The translations under genes and the position numbers were made by a program. A DNA stretch of 64,000 bases from Collimonas arenae (lineage in GTDB: Bacteria > Pseudomonadota > Gammaproteobacteria > Burkholderiales > Burkholderiaceae_D), in contig NZ_CP013233.1 of assembly GCF_001584165.1 (NCBI RefSeq), forward strand, positions 3,914,620 through 3,978,619, given 5' to 3'. Positions within the stretch are counted from its first letter, which is position 1. Each line of letters begins with the position of its first letter. The notes under the pieces are model-generated. The model saw nothing but the letters and a program-made list of their open reading frames with translations, had not been told where the DNA came from and made no database searches. Below, one piece after another: positions 53,139 to 62,756 of the stretch.

Positions 53139-54558
53139 CATGACCGATATCATCACGCTGCAGCAACGCATCGCCGACCTGCTCGGTCCGCAAGGCTGCC
53201 TGTTGCAGCCGGAGCAGCGGCAACTGTATGAAAAAGGCGCGCGCTACGGCGACGGCAAGAGCTTGTGCATCGCCCGCCCGGCCAATGTCGATGAAGCAGC
53301 GGAACTGATGCGCCTGTGTGCGCGCGACAAGATCCGGATCGTGCCGCAGGGAGCCAATACCGGCCTGGTCGGCGCCGCATCGCCGGATCGCTCCGGGCTG
53401 GACGTGCTGCTCAGCATGGAGCGTATCAAGGGCGTCATCGATATCGATCCGGTTGATCGCGTGGTGCAGGCGTATGCCGGCACCCGTTTATCGGAACTGA
53501 ATCAGGCGCTGGAAAAACATGACCTGTATTTCCCCATCGATCTCGGCGCCGATCCCTCGCTGGGCGGCATGCTGGCAGCCAATACCGGCGGTGCACGGCT
53601 GATCCGCTATGGCGATGTCCGCCACAACACCCTGGGGCTGGAAGCGTTGCTGATCGATCCGCCCGGCGAACGGCTGGATCTCACGAATCGCCTCAGAAAA
53701 AACAATACCGGCCCCGACTGGAAACAATGCTTTATCGGCACCGGCGGCGCTTACGGCGTCATCACTCAGGTGGTGTTGCAAGTCCATCCGCGGCCGCAGC
53801 AAAGCGCCACCGCGCTGGTGGCGCCGGCCTCAATGGAAGCGGCGGCGCTGCTGCTGCGCGACGTCGAACGCAATTTCGCCGATTTCCTCAGCGCCTTCGA
53901 AGGCATTTCGCAAAATGCCTTGCAATCCGTGTTGCAGCATGTGCCCGGCATTGCCGCGCCATTCGAGCCACTACCGCCTTACGCGTTCCTGATCGAACTC
54001 AGTTCGGCGCGGCCGCGCAGCGCCGATTTCGACCTGGAAAAACTGTTCGGCGCATGGCTGGAAAGCTGCTTCGGCGATCTCATCCTGGACGCCGTGATCG
54101 ACAAGCCCGAGGTGCTGTGGCGCATTCGCCATGCCATCAGCGACAGCGTGCGCCAGGAAGGCAAAGTGGTGGCTTTCGATATTTCCGTGCCGCGTTCCAG
54201 CTTGGGGCAATTCCGTCAGGAAGCGGCGGCACTGCTGGAACAAAGCCATGCCGGCATCAAGCTCTTCGATTTCGGCCACTGGGGTGATGGCGGCCTGCAC
54301 TTCAACCTGGCGATTCCCGAACAGCTCATCGCCGATTTTCCACCGCTGCGCATCAACGCCCTGCGCCAGGAAATCTACGACCTCGCGGTGCTGAAATATA
54401 AAGGCAGCTTCAGCGCCGAGCATGGCGTCGGTCCGTTCAACCAGCAATTCTACGAGCGTTATACGACGCCCGCACAACTAGCCCTGGCGACCAGAATGCA
54501 AAACGTGTTCGACCCCGAGCGGCTGCTGGGGGTGACCAGCTATGGCGCCAAGCAATAA
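53131..54558 (+). CDS. FAD-linked oxidoreductase, probable D-2-hydroxyglutarate dehydrogenase
   Basis: The 475-residue protein has the PCMH-type FAD-binding domain (about residues 35-215; IVPQGANTGLVGAASPDRSG, ADPSLGGMLAANTGGAR) and the GlcD/D-LDH C-terminal domain with FGHWGDGGLHFNLA and the GSFSAEHGVGPFN signature. Such enzymes oxidise D-2-hydroxy acids. Coupling to hglS points to D-2-hydroxyglutarate, giving 2-oxoglutarate for the TCA cycle. Glycolate or lactate are less likely alternatives. Confidence 0.87.
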   Translation: MPDMTDIITLQQRIADLLGPQGCLLQPEQRQLYEKGARYGDGKSLCIARPANVDEAAELMRLCARDKIRIVPQGANTGLVGAASPDRSGLDVLLSMERIKGVIDIDPVDRVVQAYAGTRLSELNQALEKHDLYFPIDLGADPSLGGMLAANTGGARLIRYGDVRHNTLGLEALLIDPPGERLDLTNRLRKNNTGPDWKQCFIGTGGAYGVITQVVLQVHPRPQQSATALVAPASMEAAALLLRDVERNFADFLSAFEGISQNALQSVLQHVPGIAAPFEPLPPYAFLIELSSARPRSADFDLEKLFGAWLESCFGDLILDAVIDKPEVLWRIRHAISDSVRQEGKVVAFDISVPRSSLGQFRQEAAALLEQSHAGIKLFDFGHWGDGGLHFNLAIPEQLIADFPPLRINALRQEIYDLAVLKYKGSFSAEHGVGPFNQQFYERYTTPAQLALATRMQNVFDPERLLGVTSYGAKQ

Positions 54559-54688
54559 CGCGGCTGTCGGATGTCGATTCTGATTGGTGTTTATGCAAGC
54601 TAAAGGTGAAGCTGAAAAGCCGCGCGTTTGGTATAGTGCCTGCTCGATAGCAAGCACGGCAGCACATACCTACTCGGCACCACGAAAA

Positions 54689-55573
54689 ATGCGCAGATTC
54701 ATCCCCTCGACCTCGTGTCTGATCGCTTTTGACACGGCCGCACGCCACCTGTCCTTCACCAAGGCTGCCAACGAGTTGCACATGACGCAAGGCGCAGTCA
54801 GCCGACAGGCGGCGATCCTGGAAGACTATCTCGGGGTAAAGCTGTTCGAGCGCATCAACCGCCGCCTGATCCTGACCGAGGCGGGAGTCGAATACGCCAG
54901 CCAGGTCGCCACCATCCTCAAGCAGATCGAAATGGCCACCTTCCAGGTCATGGCCCACAAGAATTCGGGCGGCGTGCTCAACCTGGCCACCTTGCCGACC
55001 TTCGGCGTCAAATGGCTGATTCCGCGCCTGGCCAAATTCAATGCGGCTTATCCCGATGTGATCCTCAACCTCAGCACCGAGGTGCTGCCGTTCGATTTCA
55101 ATAGCCGGCCGGTCGATGCCGCGATCCATTTCGGCGAGCCAAACTGGCCCGGCGCGGTCATGGTGCGGTTGATGGGTGAAGAAGTGCTGCCGGTTTGCAG
55201 CCAGGAACTGGGGCGGCAGATCAAGCGCATCGAAGACCTGACAGAGATGACGTTATTGCAACACACGACCCGCCCGCAAGCCTGGCAGGACTGGTTCAGC
55301 CAGGTCGGCGTGGCCTGTCCCGACGCCCTCTCCGGCCCACGCTTCGAACAACTGTCGATGGTGATCCAGGCTGCCGCTGCCGGCCTCGGCGTGGCGCTGA
55401 TGCCGAAATTCCTGGTGGAAACCGAGATCGCCCTCGGCCAGCTGCATGTGCCGTTCCCGTTCGCGGTCAAGAGCCCGCAATCCTATTACCTGACTTATCC
55501 TGAGAAAAACGCCAGCAAGGCGGCAGTGCTTAAATTCCAGGAATGGATCCTGGGTGAGCTGCCGGAAGCCTGA
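54689..55573 (+). CDS. LysR-family regulator of the GcvA type
   Basis: The N-terminal helix-turn-helix (LSFTKAANELHMTQGAVSRQ, about residues 21-40) and the substrate domain of GcvA-like regulators are present (LPTFGVKWLIPRLAKF, AIHFGEPNWPG). ATG 54689 gives the usual N-terminus MRRFIPS; the frame is open 35 codons upstream. It lies between the hglS pair and amaB, all in one direction, and likely controls lysine degradation genes. Confidence 0.88.
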   Translation: MRRFIPSTSCLIAFDTAARHLSFTKAANELHMTQGAVSRQAAILEDYLGVKLFERINRRLILTEAGVEYASQVATILKQIEMATFQVMAHKNSGGVLNLATLPTFGVKWLIPRLAKFNAAYPDVILNLSTEVLPFDFNSRPVDAAIHFGEPNWPGAVMVRLMGEEVLPVCSQELGRQIKRIEDLTEMTLLQHTTRPQAWQDWFSQVGVACPDALSGPRFEQLSMVIQAAAAGLGVALMPKFLVETEIALGQLHVPFPFAVKSPQSYYLTYPEKNASKAAVLKFQEWILGELPEA

Positions 55574-55749
55574 GCGGCCATTCCAGTGCGATGAACTGCG
55601 GCGACACTGCATGATCAAAGGTAATGATGTCCTGATATTTTTTGACTTTAAGAAACCACGACTTATTCCTTATACTCGATGCCATCACCGATAGCAGTTC
55701 GCCCACAAGGCGGCACGCAGATCGGCATCCGAACCCCGCAAAGGACATC

Positions 55750-57270
55750 ATGACGCAAATCTCCACCATCTTCGCTGAACTCGGTTTCGATTTCTCCGCC
55801 CATGCCGGCAACGATCTCCATTCGCGTTCGCCGCGCGATGGCGCTGCGATTGCATCGCTGCGCGCCCATACCGTGGCGGAAACCGAAGCCGCCATCAAGA
55901 ATGCCCAGCAAGCCTACGAAAAATGGCGCGTGGTGCCGGCGCCGGTGCGCGGCGAACTGGTGCGCATCCTGGGTGAAGTGCTGCGCGAAAACCGCGAGCC
56001 GCTGGGCAAACTGGTGACGCTGGAATCCGGCAAGATCCTGTCCGAAGGTATCGGCGAAGTGCAGGAAATGATCGACATCTGCGATTTCGCAGTCGGCCTG
56101 TCGCGCCAGCTGTACGGTCTGACCATCGCTTCCGAACGTCCAGGTCACCGGATGATGGAAACCTGGCATCCGCTGGGCGTGTGCGGCGTCATCACCGCGT
56201 TCAACTTCCCGGTCGCGGTGTGGGCATGGAATGCCGCGCTGGCGCTGGTGTGCGGCAATGCGGTGATCTGGAAGCCGTCGGAAAAAACACCGGTGGTCGC
56301 GCTAGCCGTGCATGCCTTGTATGAAAAAGCCGTGGCGCGTTTCTCGCAACAGCGTCCGGACCTGCTGCCGTCGAATCTGTGCCAAGTGGTTCTGGGCCGC
56401 GCCGAGATCGGCGCTACCCTGTCGGCCTCGCCGCTGGTGCCGCTGATCAGCGCTACCGGTAGCGTGCGCATGGGCCGCAAGGTCGCCACTACTGTAGCCG
56501 AGCGCCTGGGCCGCAGCCTGCTGGAACTTGGCGGCAACAACGGCATGATCGTCACGCCGACCGCCGATTTGAGCCTGGCCCTGCGCGCGATTACTTTCTC
56601 CGCTGTCGGCACCGCCGGCCAACGCTGCACCAGCTTGCGCCGTTTGTTTGTCCACAGCAGCATTTATGACGATGTGGTCAACCGCATCGAACGCATCTAC
56701 GCCAGCGTCAAGGTCGGCGATCCGCTGGATGCGGGCACCCTGGTCGGTCCGTTGGTCGACCAGCAGTCGTTCGAAGCAATGCAGACTGCATTGCAGCAGG
56801 CCAAGGCCGAAGGCGGCGTGGTCACGGGCGGCGAGCGGGTCGCAGTAGGCGATGGCGAAAATGCGTATTACGTGCGTCCTGCATTGGTGCGCATGTCGCA
56901 GCAAAGCGACATCGTGCATCACGAAACCTTCGCGCCGATTCTGTATGTGCTGCGCTACGAAAACTTCGACGATGCGGTGCGCATGAACAATGCGGTACCG
57001 CAGGGCTTGTCGTCAGCGATCTTCACCAACGATGTGCGCGAAGCGGAAGCATTCATGTCGGCCAGCGGCAGCGATTGCGGCCTGGCCAACGTCAACATCG
57101 GCACTAGCGGCGCGGAAATCGGCGGCGCGTTTGGCGGTGAAAAAGAAACCGGCGGTGGCCGTGAATCGGGTTCCGATTCGTGGAAGACTTATATGCGTCG
57201 TGCCACCAACACCATCAACTACAGCCGTACCTTGCCGCTGGCGCAGGGTGTGAAATTCGATATCGACTAA
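55750..57270 (+). CDS. amaB: 2-aminoadipate semialdehyde dehydrogenase AmaB (ALDH7)
   Basis: AmaB oxidises 2-aminoadipate 6-semialdehyde to 2-aminoadipate in the pipecolate branch of lysine breakdown. The 506-residue enzyme has TAFNFPVAVWAWNAALAL, the catalytic Glu in LLELGGNN and Cys in GTAGQRCTSLRRL, all typical of the ALDH7/antiquitin family. ATG 55750 with AAAGGA upstream is the start. Its product, after transamination, feeds HglS encoded upstream. Confidence 0.93.
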   Translation: MTQISTIFAELGFDFSAHAGNDLHSRSPRDGAAIASLRAHTVAETEAAIKNAQQAYEKWRVVPAPVRGELVRILGEVLRENREPLGKLVTLESGKILSEGIGEVQEMIDICDFAVGLSRQLYGLTIASERPGHRMMETWHPLGVCGVITAFNFPVAVWAWNAALALVCGNAVIWKPSEKTPVVALAVHALYEKAVARFSQQRPDLLPSNLCQVVLGRAEIGATLSASPLVPLISATGSVRMGRKVATTVAERLGRSLLELGGNNGMIVTPTADLSLALRAITFSAVGTAGQRCTSLRRLFVHSSIYDDVVNRIERIYASVKVGDPLDAGTLVGPLVDQQSFEAMQTALQQAKAEGGVVTGGERVAVGDGENAYYVRPALVRMSQQSDIVHHETFAPILYVLRYENFDDAVRMNNAVPQGLSSAIFTNDVREAEAFMSASGSDCGLANVNIGTSGAEIGGAFGGEKETGGGRESGSDSWKTYMRRATNTINYSRTLPLAQGVKFDID

Positions 57271-57290
57271 GCGGAGTCGGCTGAAATATA

Positions 57291-57329
57291 AAAAGCGGGA
57301 CGAGATAGAAATCTCATCCCGCTTTTTTT
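57291..57329 (+). terminator. Terminator after amaB
   Basis: A 16-bp stem (AAAAGCGGGACGAGAT / ATCTCATCCCGCTTTT) with loop AGAA and a T7 run lies 20 bases after the stop. Confidence 0.93.
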
Positions 57330-57386
57330 GTGAGGTGGACATTTTTGCCCACCCCACGGCTTACATCCCCGGCAAGACTGAAATTA

Positions 57387-57623
57387 TCAGTGCCCGTGAT
57401 AAATATTAAAAAACGGGGTCGATTTGGCCATGCTTTTTTTCATCATTGGCATGCTTTCATTCATCTTCATCGGCATGTTTTCATCCATCTTGGCCATACC
57501 CTCATCCTGACTCGCCATACTCATCTGCGTCATATTCTGGGTAGTCTTTGTTTCACCAGCGGACGCCGTGAACGACGTGAGTGCCATTGCCAAGGTAAAT
57601 GCTGCGACGATTGCGGTCTTCAT
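57387..57623 (-). CDS. Small secreted methionine-rich protein
   Basis: The 78-residue protein has a clear signal peptide (about residues 1-22, LTSFTASAG) and a mature part rich in Met: 14 of about 56 residues, many as MxM or MxxM pairs (MTQMSM, MPMKM, MPMMKKSM), with a His end YHGH. ATG 57623 has AGGAG 7 bases upstream. Met-rich and His-tipped periplasmic peptides often bind copper(I) or silver, but no family is recognised and no copper genes are adjacent. Confidence 0.75.
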   Translation of the reverse strand: MKTAIVAAFTLAMALTSFTASAGETKTTQNMTQMSMASQDEGMAKMDENMPMKMNESMPMMKKSMAKSTPFFNIYHGH

Positions 57624-57967
57624 AAATGCTCCTGTTTAAAAATAGTGGGATCGTGTCGTAAAAAAACTAAAGCGATGCGCGACACGGGGCTAAGCATCAC
57701 AAGTTTGCAGCACGCTGGTTAGCGTTTATGCAAACCTGTTACTACCTGAGTCGCGCTGCCGACGCGATCCTTACAAAAATGAAAATATTTTTTGGCGCGC
57801 TGCGTTTGATCGTGGATCAGTTCGAAGTGACGTCGTACCAAACGGTGAACACACAAGTGGGAGAATCAGGCGGGAATAAAAACGGGAATGAAATCTGATA
57901 TTGCATAAGCTTTATTTTCAGGGCGGCATTGCTGTTGCCGATCCGCCCTGTGACTTGCATGCAGTCT
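57624..57967. other. Gene-free gap with one hairpin
   Basis: The 344 bases upstream of the Met-rich gene hold its promoter and a hairpin at 57919-57950 (CAGGGCGG / CCGCCCTG) just past the end of the SDR operon. That hairpin lacks a T-run on the minus strand. Nothing else is recognised. Confidence 0.55.
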
Positions 57968-58807
57968 TTAAATTCGCAATAAAGTCGGCGCCCGCTGCAG
58001 CAGGATGTCTTCCATCCGCACCTGAATCGCCTGCTTCATTTCTGGATGCGTGAGGATGTAAAAGCGCTCCAGGCGAATCGCATCAAACACGTCGTCGGCA
58101 ACCTGCTGCACCGGAATACCGTTCTCCACAGCCTGCAACACCGCCATACCTACCTTGGCTGCTACCGGATCCAACACTCTGTCAGCATGGGCCGCATTAG
58201 CACGATTGCGCTCAGAATGGCCGATTCCGGTCTTGACCCATCCCGGGCACAATACGGATACCTTGATCCGCGACTGGCGCAAAACGAGGTCGTGATGTAA
58301 TCCTTCGGACACCGTCACTACCGCATGCTTGCTGGCGTTGTAACTGGCCAGGCTGGGCTGCGAGGTCAGGCCGGCCATCGAGGCGGTATTGACGATATGC
58401 CCTTCTTCGCCGTGCTTGAGCATGGTCGGGATGAAGGCGCGTAGCGCGTGGGTGACGCCATAGAAATTGACGCCCATAACCCAGTCCCAATCTTTTTGCG
58501 TGGTTTCCCAGGCCGGTTTGGCGACCGCGACGCCAGCATTGTTGACCAGCAAATGGACATTGCCGAATTGCGCAAAGGCCTTGGCCGCCAGCGCATTAAC
58601 CTGCTCTTCGTTGGCGACATCGGTCGGCACGCCAATGACTTCGATGCCCTGTGCCTTGAACTCCGCCACCGTGGTTTCCAGTTTGGCAGCGTTGATATCG
58701 GCCAGCACCAGCTTCATGCCCTCCGCCGCCGCGCGTACCGCGATACCCTTGCCGATGCCTTCTGCGCCGCCGGTGATGACTGCGACCTTGCCTTGTAGGT
58801 TCTTCAT
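57968..58807 (-). CDS. Short-chain dehydrogenase/reductase
   Basis: The 279-residue protein has the NAD(P) motif TGGAEGIGKG (residues 12-21), NNAGVAV, Ser in NTASMAG and the catalytic YNASK. The Asp in VLADIN after strand 2 favours NAD. It has a C-terminal extension compared with minimal SDRs. The substrate is unknown. It is the last gene of the acyl-CoA operon. ATG 58807 (MKNLQGK) is preferred over a 19-residue longer form. Confidence 0.88.
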   Translation of the reverse strand: MKNLQGKVAVITGGAEGIGKGIAVRAAAEGMKLVLADINAAKLETTVAEFKAQGIEVIGVPTDVANEEQVNALAAKAFAQFGNVHLLVNNAGVAVAKPAWETTQKDWDWVMGVNFYGVTHALRAFIPTMLKHGEEGHIVNTASMAGLTSQPSLASYNASKHAVVTVSEGLHHDLVLRQSRIKVSVLCPGWVKTGIGHSERNRANAAHADRVLDPVAAKVGMAVLQAVENGIPVQQVADDVFDAIRLERFYILTHPEMKQAIQVRMEDILLQRAPTLLRI

Positions 58808-58827
58808 GTGATTTTTCTCTTCTGTTC

Positions 58828-59598
58828 TTAATTCAACAAATAGCCGCCGTCGACATTCATGCAAACACCTGTGGCATAGCTGGCCGCCGGCGATACCAGA
58901 TACAGCACTGCGCCCGCCATTTCATCCGGCTGCGCCACACGGTTCATCGGGATGTGCTGCAAGGCCTGTTTCAGGATCGCCGGGTTGTCGATCAGTGCGG
59001 CCGCGAACTTGGTCTCGGTGAAGCCAGGCAGCAAAGCGTTGACACGCACGCCGCTGGCCGCGCATTCCTTGGCGAAAGCCTTGGTCATCGAAATCACCGC
59101 TGCCTTGGTAATCGAATAGATGCCCTGGAACACGCCAGGCGTCACGCCGTTGACCGAAGCCACATTCACGATCGCGCCGCCGCCGTTCTGCGCCATCAGT
59201 TTTGCGCCATAGGACGACATGAAAAAGTAGCCGCGGATATTCACGTCGACGGTTTTCTGGAAAGCCGCCACGTCGGTCTCGACGATTGGCCCGAAATGCG
59301 GGTTGGCGGCGGCATTGTTGACCAGGATATCGAGCCGCCCGTGCTTGCTGGCGATGGCTTGAAAGATTGCTTCGATCTGCGCCATCTCACCGATATGGCA
59401 AGCCATGACCTCCGCCGATCCACCACTGGCCACAATATCGGCTACCACCTTCTCGCACGCCTCGGCCTTGCGGCTCGATACGATCACATGCGCGCCTTGC
59501 TGCGCCAATAGTTTGGCGATCGCTTCACCGATGCCGCGGCTGGCGCCGGTGACCAGTGCGATCTTGCCCTTCAGGTCAAAAATTGTTGTGCTTGTCAT
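58828..59598 (-). CDS. Short-chain dehydrogenase/reductase (3-oxoacyl-type)
   Basis: The 256-residue protein has TGASRGIGEA (residues 17-26), NNAAANPHFG, the catalytic Ser region NVASVNG, YSITK, and a C-terminal GVCMNVDGGYLLN typical of FabG-like SDRs. The Arg in VSSRKAE favours NADP. It may act as a hydroxyacyl-CoA or 3-oxoacyl dehydrogenase within the operon; this is context-based. Confidence 0.88.
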   Translation of the reverse strand: MTSTTIFDLKGKIALVTGASRGIGEAIAKLLAQQGAHVIVSSRKAEACEKVVADIVASGGSAEVMACHIGEMAQIEAIFQAIASKHGRLDILVNNAAANPHFGPIVETDVAAFQKTVDVNIRGYFFMSSYGAKLMAQNGGGAIVNVASVNGVTPGVFQGIYSITKAAVISMTKAFAKECAASGVRVNALLPGFTETKFAAALIDNPAILKQALQHIPMNRVAQPDEMAGAVLYLVSPAASYATGVCMNVDGGYLLN

Positions 59599-59649
59599 GT
59601 TCTCTGTCTCCGTTGAAATGGGTAATTTGGCGGGTAACTTGGTTGGTGA

Positions 59650-60360
59650 TTAGCGATAGCTCACCAGCGTCGCATCGCGCGCGTTTTCGAGATGCGCAAA
59701 ACTGTTCAGGTAACTCAGGCTGACACGCCCGGGGCGATACAGCAATTTGGTGACGCCGGTGTTGACCAGCGACCAGTTCAATTCAAAAATCTGCCGGTCT
59801 GGAATCGCCAGCAACCGCTGGCAAATCGCGCTGATCGGGCCGCCCGAAGTAAACACCCAGGCCGACTGACCCGAGCCGATACATTCCAGCAACCGCGCCA
59901 ACGCAGCGTTGCAACGCGCCTTGAATTGCGGCCAGGTTTCGCTGTAATCCTCATCGTGTTCACCGCCAACCCAGCGTGCCACGGCTTTGGCAAACACTTG
60001 CTGGAATGCGCGCGCTGGATTCTCCTGCTCTGCCAGGTAAGCCGCCAGCACGGCACGATCGGCAAACTGCGGCATCAGGCGCAGCAGTACTTGTTGGTGA
60101 TCAAATTCATCGAAGCCGGGATCTTGCAACTGCTGTTGCGCGCTTGTACCGCAGTTGTGCGACAGCGCTGCCAGGCAAGCCGCACTGCTTTGCTGATGAC
60201 GGCGATGGCTGCCGGTGACCAGCAACGGCATGTCCTGCCCGGTCTGCGCCAGCCACTGCCCCAGCAATGTGGACTGGCGCACACCCAGTTCGGACAGCTG
60301 ATCATAGTCAGCCGCACCGAAGCTGGCTTGGCCGTGGCGCACCAGATAGATGGCACTCAT
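59650..60360 (-). CDS. Histidine phosphatase superfamily protein
   Basis: The 236-residue protein has the RHGQ motif (residues 8-11) with phosphate-accepting His9 and a second His/Arg pattern (TGSHRRHQQS). The C-terminal FTSGGPI replaces the usual VSHGG, so the second catalytic His of the superfamily is absent there. It overlaps the kinase-like gene by 4 bases. In this operon it could remove phosphate from a phosphorylated acyl intermediate; that is speculative. Confidence 0.85.
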   Translation of the reverse strand: MSAIYLVRHGQASFGAADYDQLSELGVRQSTLLGQWLAQTGQDMPLLVTGSHRRHQQSSAACLAALSHNCGTSAQQQLQDPGFDEFDHQQVLLRLMPQFADRAVLAAYLAEQENPARAFQQVFAKAVARWVGGEHDEDYSETWPQFKARCNAALARLLECIGSGQSAWVFTSGGPISAICQRLLAIPDRQIFELNWSLVNTGVTKLLYRPGRVSLSYLNSFAHLENARDATLVSYR

Positions 60361-61433
60361 GTATTCAACAGCGTCGACTGCGCGATCAGATTCTTGCAGC
60401 GCTGTTCCAGATAATTGGTGACGTGGACAAAGAATGAAAACTGCGGATTCTTGGTCTGGCCGTGATGGAAGCGGTAATAGATTTGCTGCACAATCACCGC
60501 CAGTCGGAACAGGCCGTAGATTTCATAAAAATCGAAATGATCGGTGCGGTAACCGGTTTTCTCGGCATAGTAGGCCACCACTTCCTTGCGCGTCAGCATG
60601 CCCGGCAAATGGGTCGGCTGGCGTCGCATTTGCTTGAATTGCGGTTCGTCGTCGGCCTGTACCCAATAGGCCAGCGCGTTGCCAAGGTCCATCAGCGGAT
60701 CGCCGAGCGTCGCCATTTCCCAGTCCAGCACGCCGATGACTTGCAGCGGATCGTCAGGATTCAACACCACGTTATCGAAACGAAAATCGTTGTGGATCAG
60801 GCAGGTGGCAACATCGCCGGCCGGCATCTTGTCGGCCAGCCAGCGCATCACTTCTTCGAAATCGACCGCGTTATCGGTGCGTGCCTTGCGATAACGCTCG
60901 CTCCAGCCGGATATCTGCCGCTGCACATAACCGTCGCCTTTACCCAGGTGCGCCAAGCCGGCAGCCTGGTAATCAACCTGGTGCAGCGCGATCATCTTGT
61001 CGATCACGTTCAGGCACAGTTGGCGCGTCTCGGCCTCGCTCAGCGCCAGGCCCTCGGGTAGCTTGTCGCGCAGGACGATGCCGCGCAGCCGCTCCATCAC
61101 ATAGAAATCGCTGTCCATCACCGCGCGATCCTGACAGGTCGCAAACACGCTTGGCACATAGGGATAGACCGGCTTCAGCTCGGTCATGATATTGGCTTCG
61201 CGCAGCATGTCGTGGGCCGATTTGGCCTTGGCGCCGAACGGGGGGCGGCGCAGGATCAGCTCGCGGTTGGCGTAACTCAGCAAGTAAGTCAGGTTGGAGG
61301 CGCCGCCAGGAAACTGGCTTACTGTCGGCACGCCCTCAAGGTTGTGGTCAACGCCTTTCAGGAAAGCATCGACGGCGGCGACATCCAGTTCTTCGCCGCT
61401 GCGCACAGCACCGGCTTGGTCGATCAAGGTCAT
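60357..61433 (-). CDS. Aminoglycoside-phosphotransferase-like kinase (LvaA/ACAD10-type)
   Basis: The 358-residue APH-fold protein has the catalytic loop HNDFRFDN (residues 214-221, Asp216) and metal motif LDWEMA (236-241). The N-lobe [10 protein letters not shown] and LRRPPFG are typical of APH domains fused to ACAD10/11 in animals. In Pseudomonas LvaA, a relative phosphorylates 4-hydroxyacyl-CoA. Its 4-base overlap with an ACAD10/11-type dehydrogenase gene supports the same chemistry here. It is not expected to be an antibiotic resistance enzyme. Confidence 0.9.
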   Translation of the reverse strand: MTLIDQAGAVRSGEELDVAAVDAFLKGVDHNLEGVPTVSQFPGGASNLTYLLSYANRELILRRPPFGAKAKSAHDMLREANIMTELKPVYPYVPSVFATCQDRAVMDSDFYVMERLRGIVLRDKLPEGLALSEAETRQLCLNVIDKMIALHQVDYQAAGLAHLGKGDGYVQRQISGWSERYRKARTDNAVDFEEVMRWLADKMPAGDVATCLIHNDFRFDNVVLNPDDPLQVIGVLDWEMATLGDPLMDLGNALAYWVQADDEPQFKQMRRQPTHLPGMLTRKEVVAYYAEKTGYRTDHFDFYEIYGLFRLAVIVQQIYYRFHHGQTKNPQFSFFVHVTNYLEQRCKNLIAQSTLLNT

Positions 61434-62665
61434 ACAGGCTCTCCTTGTGCAGCAAATTTAGTCGCTTGCGCTTTCAGTTCCAGCTTGGCGATCAGCGCGC
61501 GGTGTACCTCATCCGGCCCATCCGCCAAACGCAGCACGCGGGCGTAGGCAAACAAGGCGGTCAGCGGCAAGTCGTCGCAAACGCCGGCACCGCCATGAAT
61601 CTGGATCGCCTGGTCGATCACCAGTTGGGCCACGCTTGGCGCCACTACTTTGATCTGCGAGATTTCGCTCATCGCCGCCTTGGCGCCGACGGTATCCATC
61701 ATCCACGCTGCCTTCAAGGTCAGCAAGCGCGATTGCTCGATGGCCATGCGCGCATTGGCGATGATGTCGGCATTACCGCCGAGATCGGCCAGCGGCTTGC
61801 CGAAGGCAGTGCGTGTCAATGCGCGCTTGCACAACATTTCCAACGCCACTTCAGCGGCGCCGAGCGCGCGCATGCAGTGGTGGATGCGGCCCGGCCCGAG
61901 GCGGCCCTGGGCGATTTCAAAACCGCGTCCCGGACCGGCGATGATATTGGTCAGCGGCACGCGGACATTGGTGAAACTGACTTCGCCATGGCCATACGGT
62001 TCATCCAGCGCGCCGAATACCGGCAGCATCCTTTCGATTTTCACGCCGGGCGTCGACATCGGCACGATCACCATCGAATGGCGCGCATGCTTGGGGCCGT
62101 CGGGATAGGTCAGGCCCATGAAGATCACGAACTTGCAGTTCGGATGCCCGATACCGGTGCTCCACCATTTGCGGCCGTTGAGCAGCACTTCGTCGCCATC
62201 GATCAGCGCGGTGGCGCGCATGTTGGTGGCGTCGCTGGATGCCACCTCCGGTTCGGTCATGCAAAATGCCGAACGGTATTCGCCAGCCAGCAACGGCTTC
62301 AGCCATTGCGTCTGTTGCTCGGGCGAACCATACTTGGCCAGCACTTCCATGTTGCCGGTATCGGGAGCGTTGCAGTTGAAGACTTCCGGCGCGATGAACG
62401 AGCGGCCCATGATTTCGGCCAGCGGTGCGTAATCGGTATTGCTGAGTCCAGCGCCGAACTCCTCATCCGGCAGGAACAGATTCCACAAGCCAGCCTCCTT
62501 GGCTTTAGCCTTCAAGGCCAGCATCACCGGCGGCACATTCCATGGCAGCGGACCGCGTTTCAGCTGGCTGAAATAGTCGGCTTCGGCCGGCAAGACGTGC
62601 TCGCGCATGAACGTATTGAGCCGCTCGATATAGTTGCGCGCCTTCGGCGAATAGGCAAAATCCAT
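61430..62665 (-). CDS. Acyl-CoA dehydrogenase of the ACAD10/11 type
   Basis: The 411-residue flavoprotein shows [15 protein letters not shown] (flavin region), [14 protein letters not shown], and a C-terminal [15 protein letters not shown] followed by [12 protein letters not shown]. The DGPDEVHR ending replaces the YEGT Glu segment of ordinary acyl-CoA dehydrogenases and is characteristic of ACAD10/11 and LvaC. These process phosphorylated 4-hydroxyacyl-CoAs. It is the first gene of a five-gene operon and diverges from a LysR gene. Confidence 0.92.
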   Translation of the reverse strand: MDFAYSPKARNYIERLNTFMREHVLPAEADYFSQLKRGPLPWNVPPVMLALKAKAKEAGLWNLFLPDEEFGAGLSNTDYAPLAEIMGRSFIAPEVFNCNAPDTGNMEVLAKYGSPEQQTQWLKPLLAGEYRSAFCMTEPEVASSDATNMRATALIDGDEVLLNGRKWWSTGIGHPNCKFVIFMGLTYPDGPKHARHSMVIVPMSTPGVKIERMLPVFGALDEPYGHGEVSFTNVRVPLTNIIAGPGRGFEIAQGRLGPGRIHHCMRALGAAEVALEMLCKRALTRTAFGKPLADLGGNADIIANARMAIEQSRLLTLKAAWMMDTVGAKAAMSEISQIKVVAPSVAQLVIDQAIQIHGGAGVCDDLPLTALFAYARVLRLADGPDEVHRALIAKLELKAQATKFAAQGEPV

Positions 62666-62715
62666 GGCGTCCTCGACTGTTGAATAGTTCTGCCAAGTGT
62701 GCCGCAGTCGCTATA

Positions 62716-62730
62716 ATTCATCAAATGAAT
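62716..62730. promoter_or_regulatory. Probable LysR operator between ACAD operon and lysR
   Basis: ATTCAT-CAA-ATGAAT is a perfect dyad in the 91-base divergent gap and contains the T-N11-A spacing. It lies 27 bases before the LysR start. Confidence 0.55.
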
Positions 62731-62756
62731 GATTTATATAGACAATAATTAATCTC

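Noticed and set aside
60357..61433. Aminoglycoside resistance gene
   Set aside because: The APH fold is of the ACAD10/LvaA subgroup and is coupled to an acyl-CoA dehydrogenase.
61445..62683. 412-codon open frame antisense to the acyl-CoA dehydrogenase
   Set aside because: Shadow frame rich in Arg, His and Gln with no recognisable motif.
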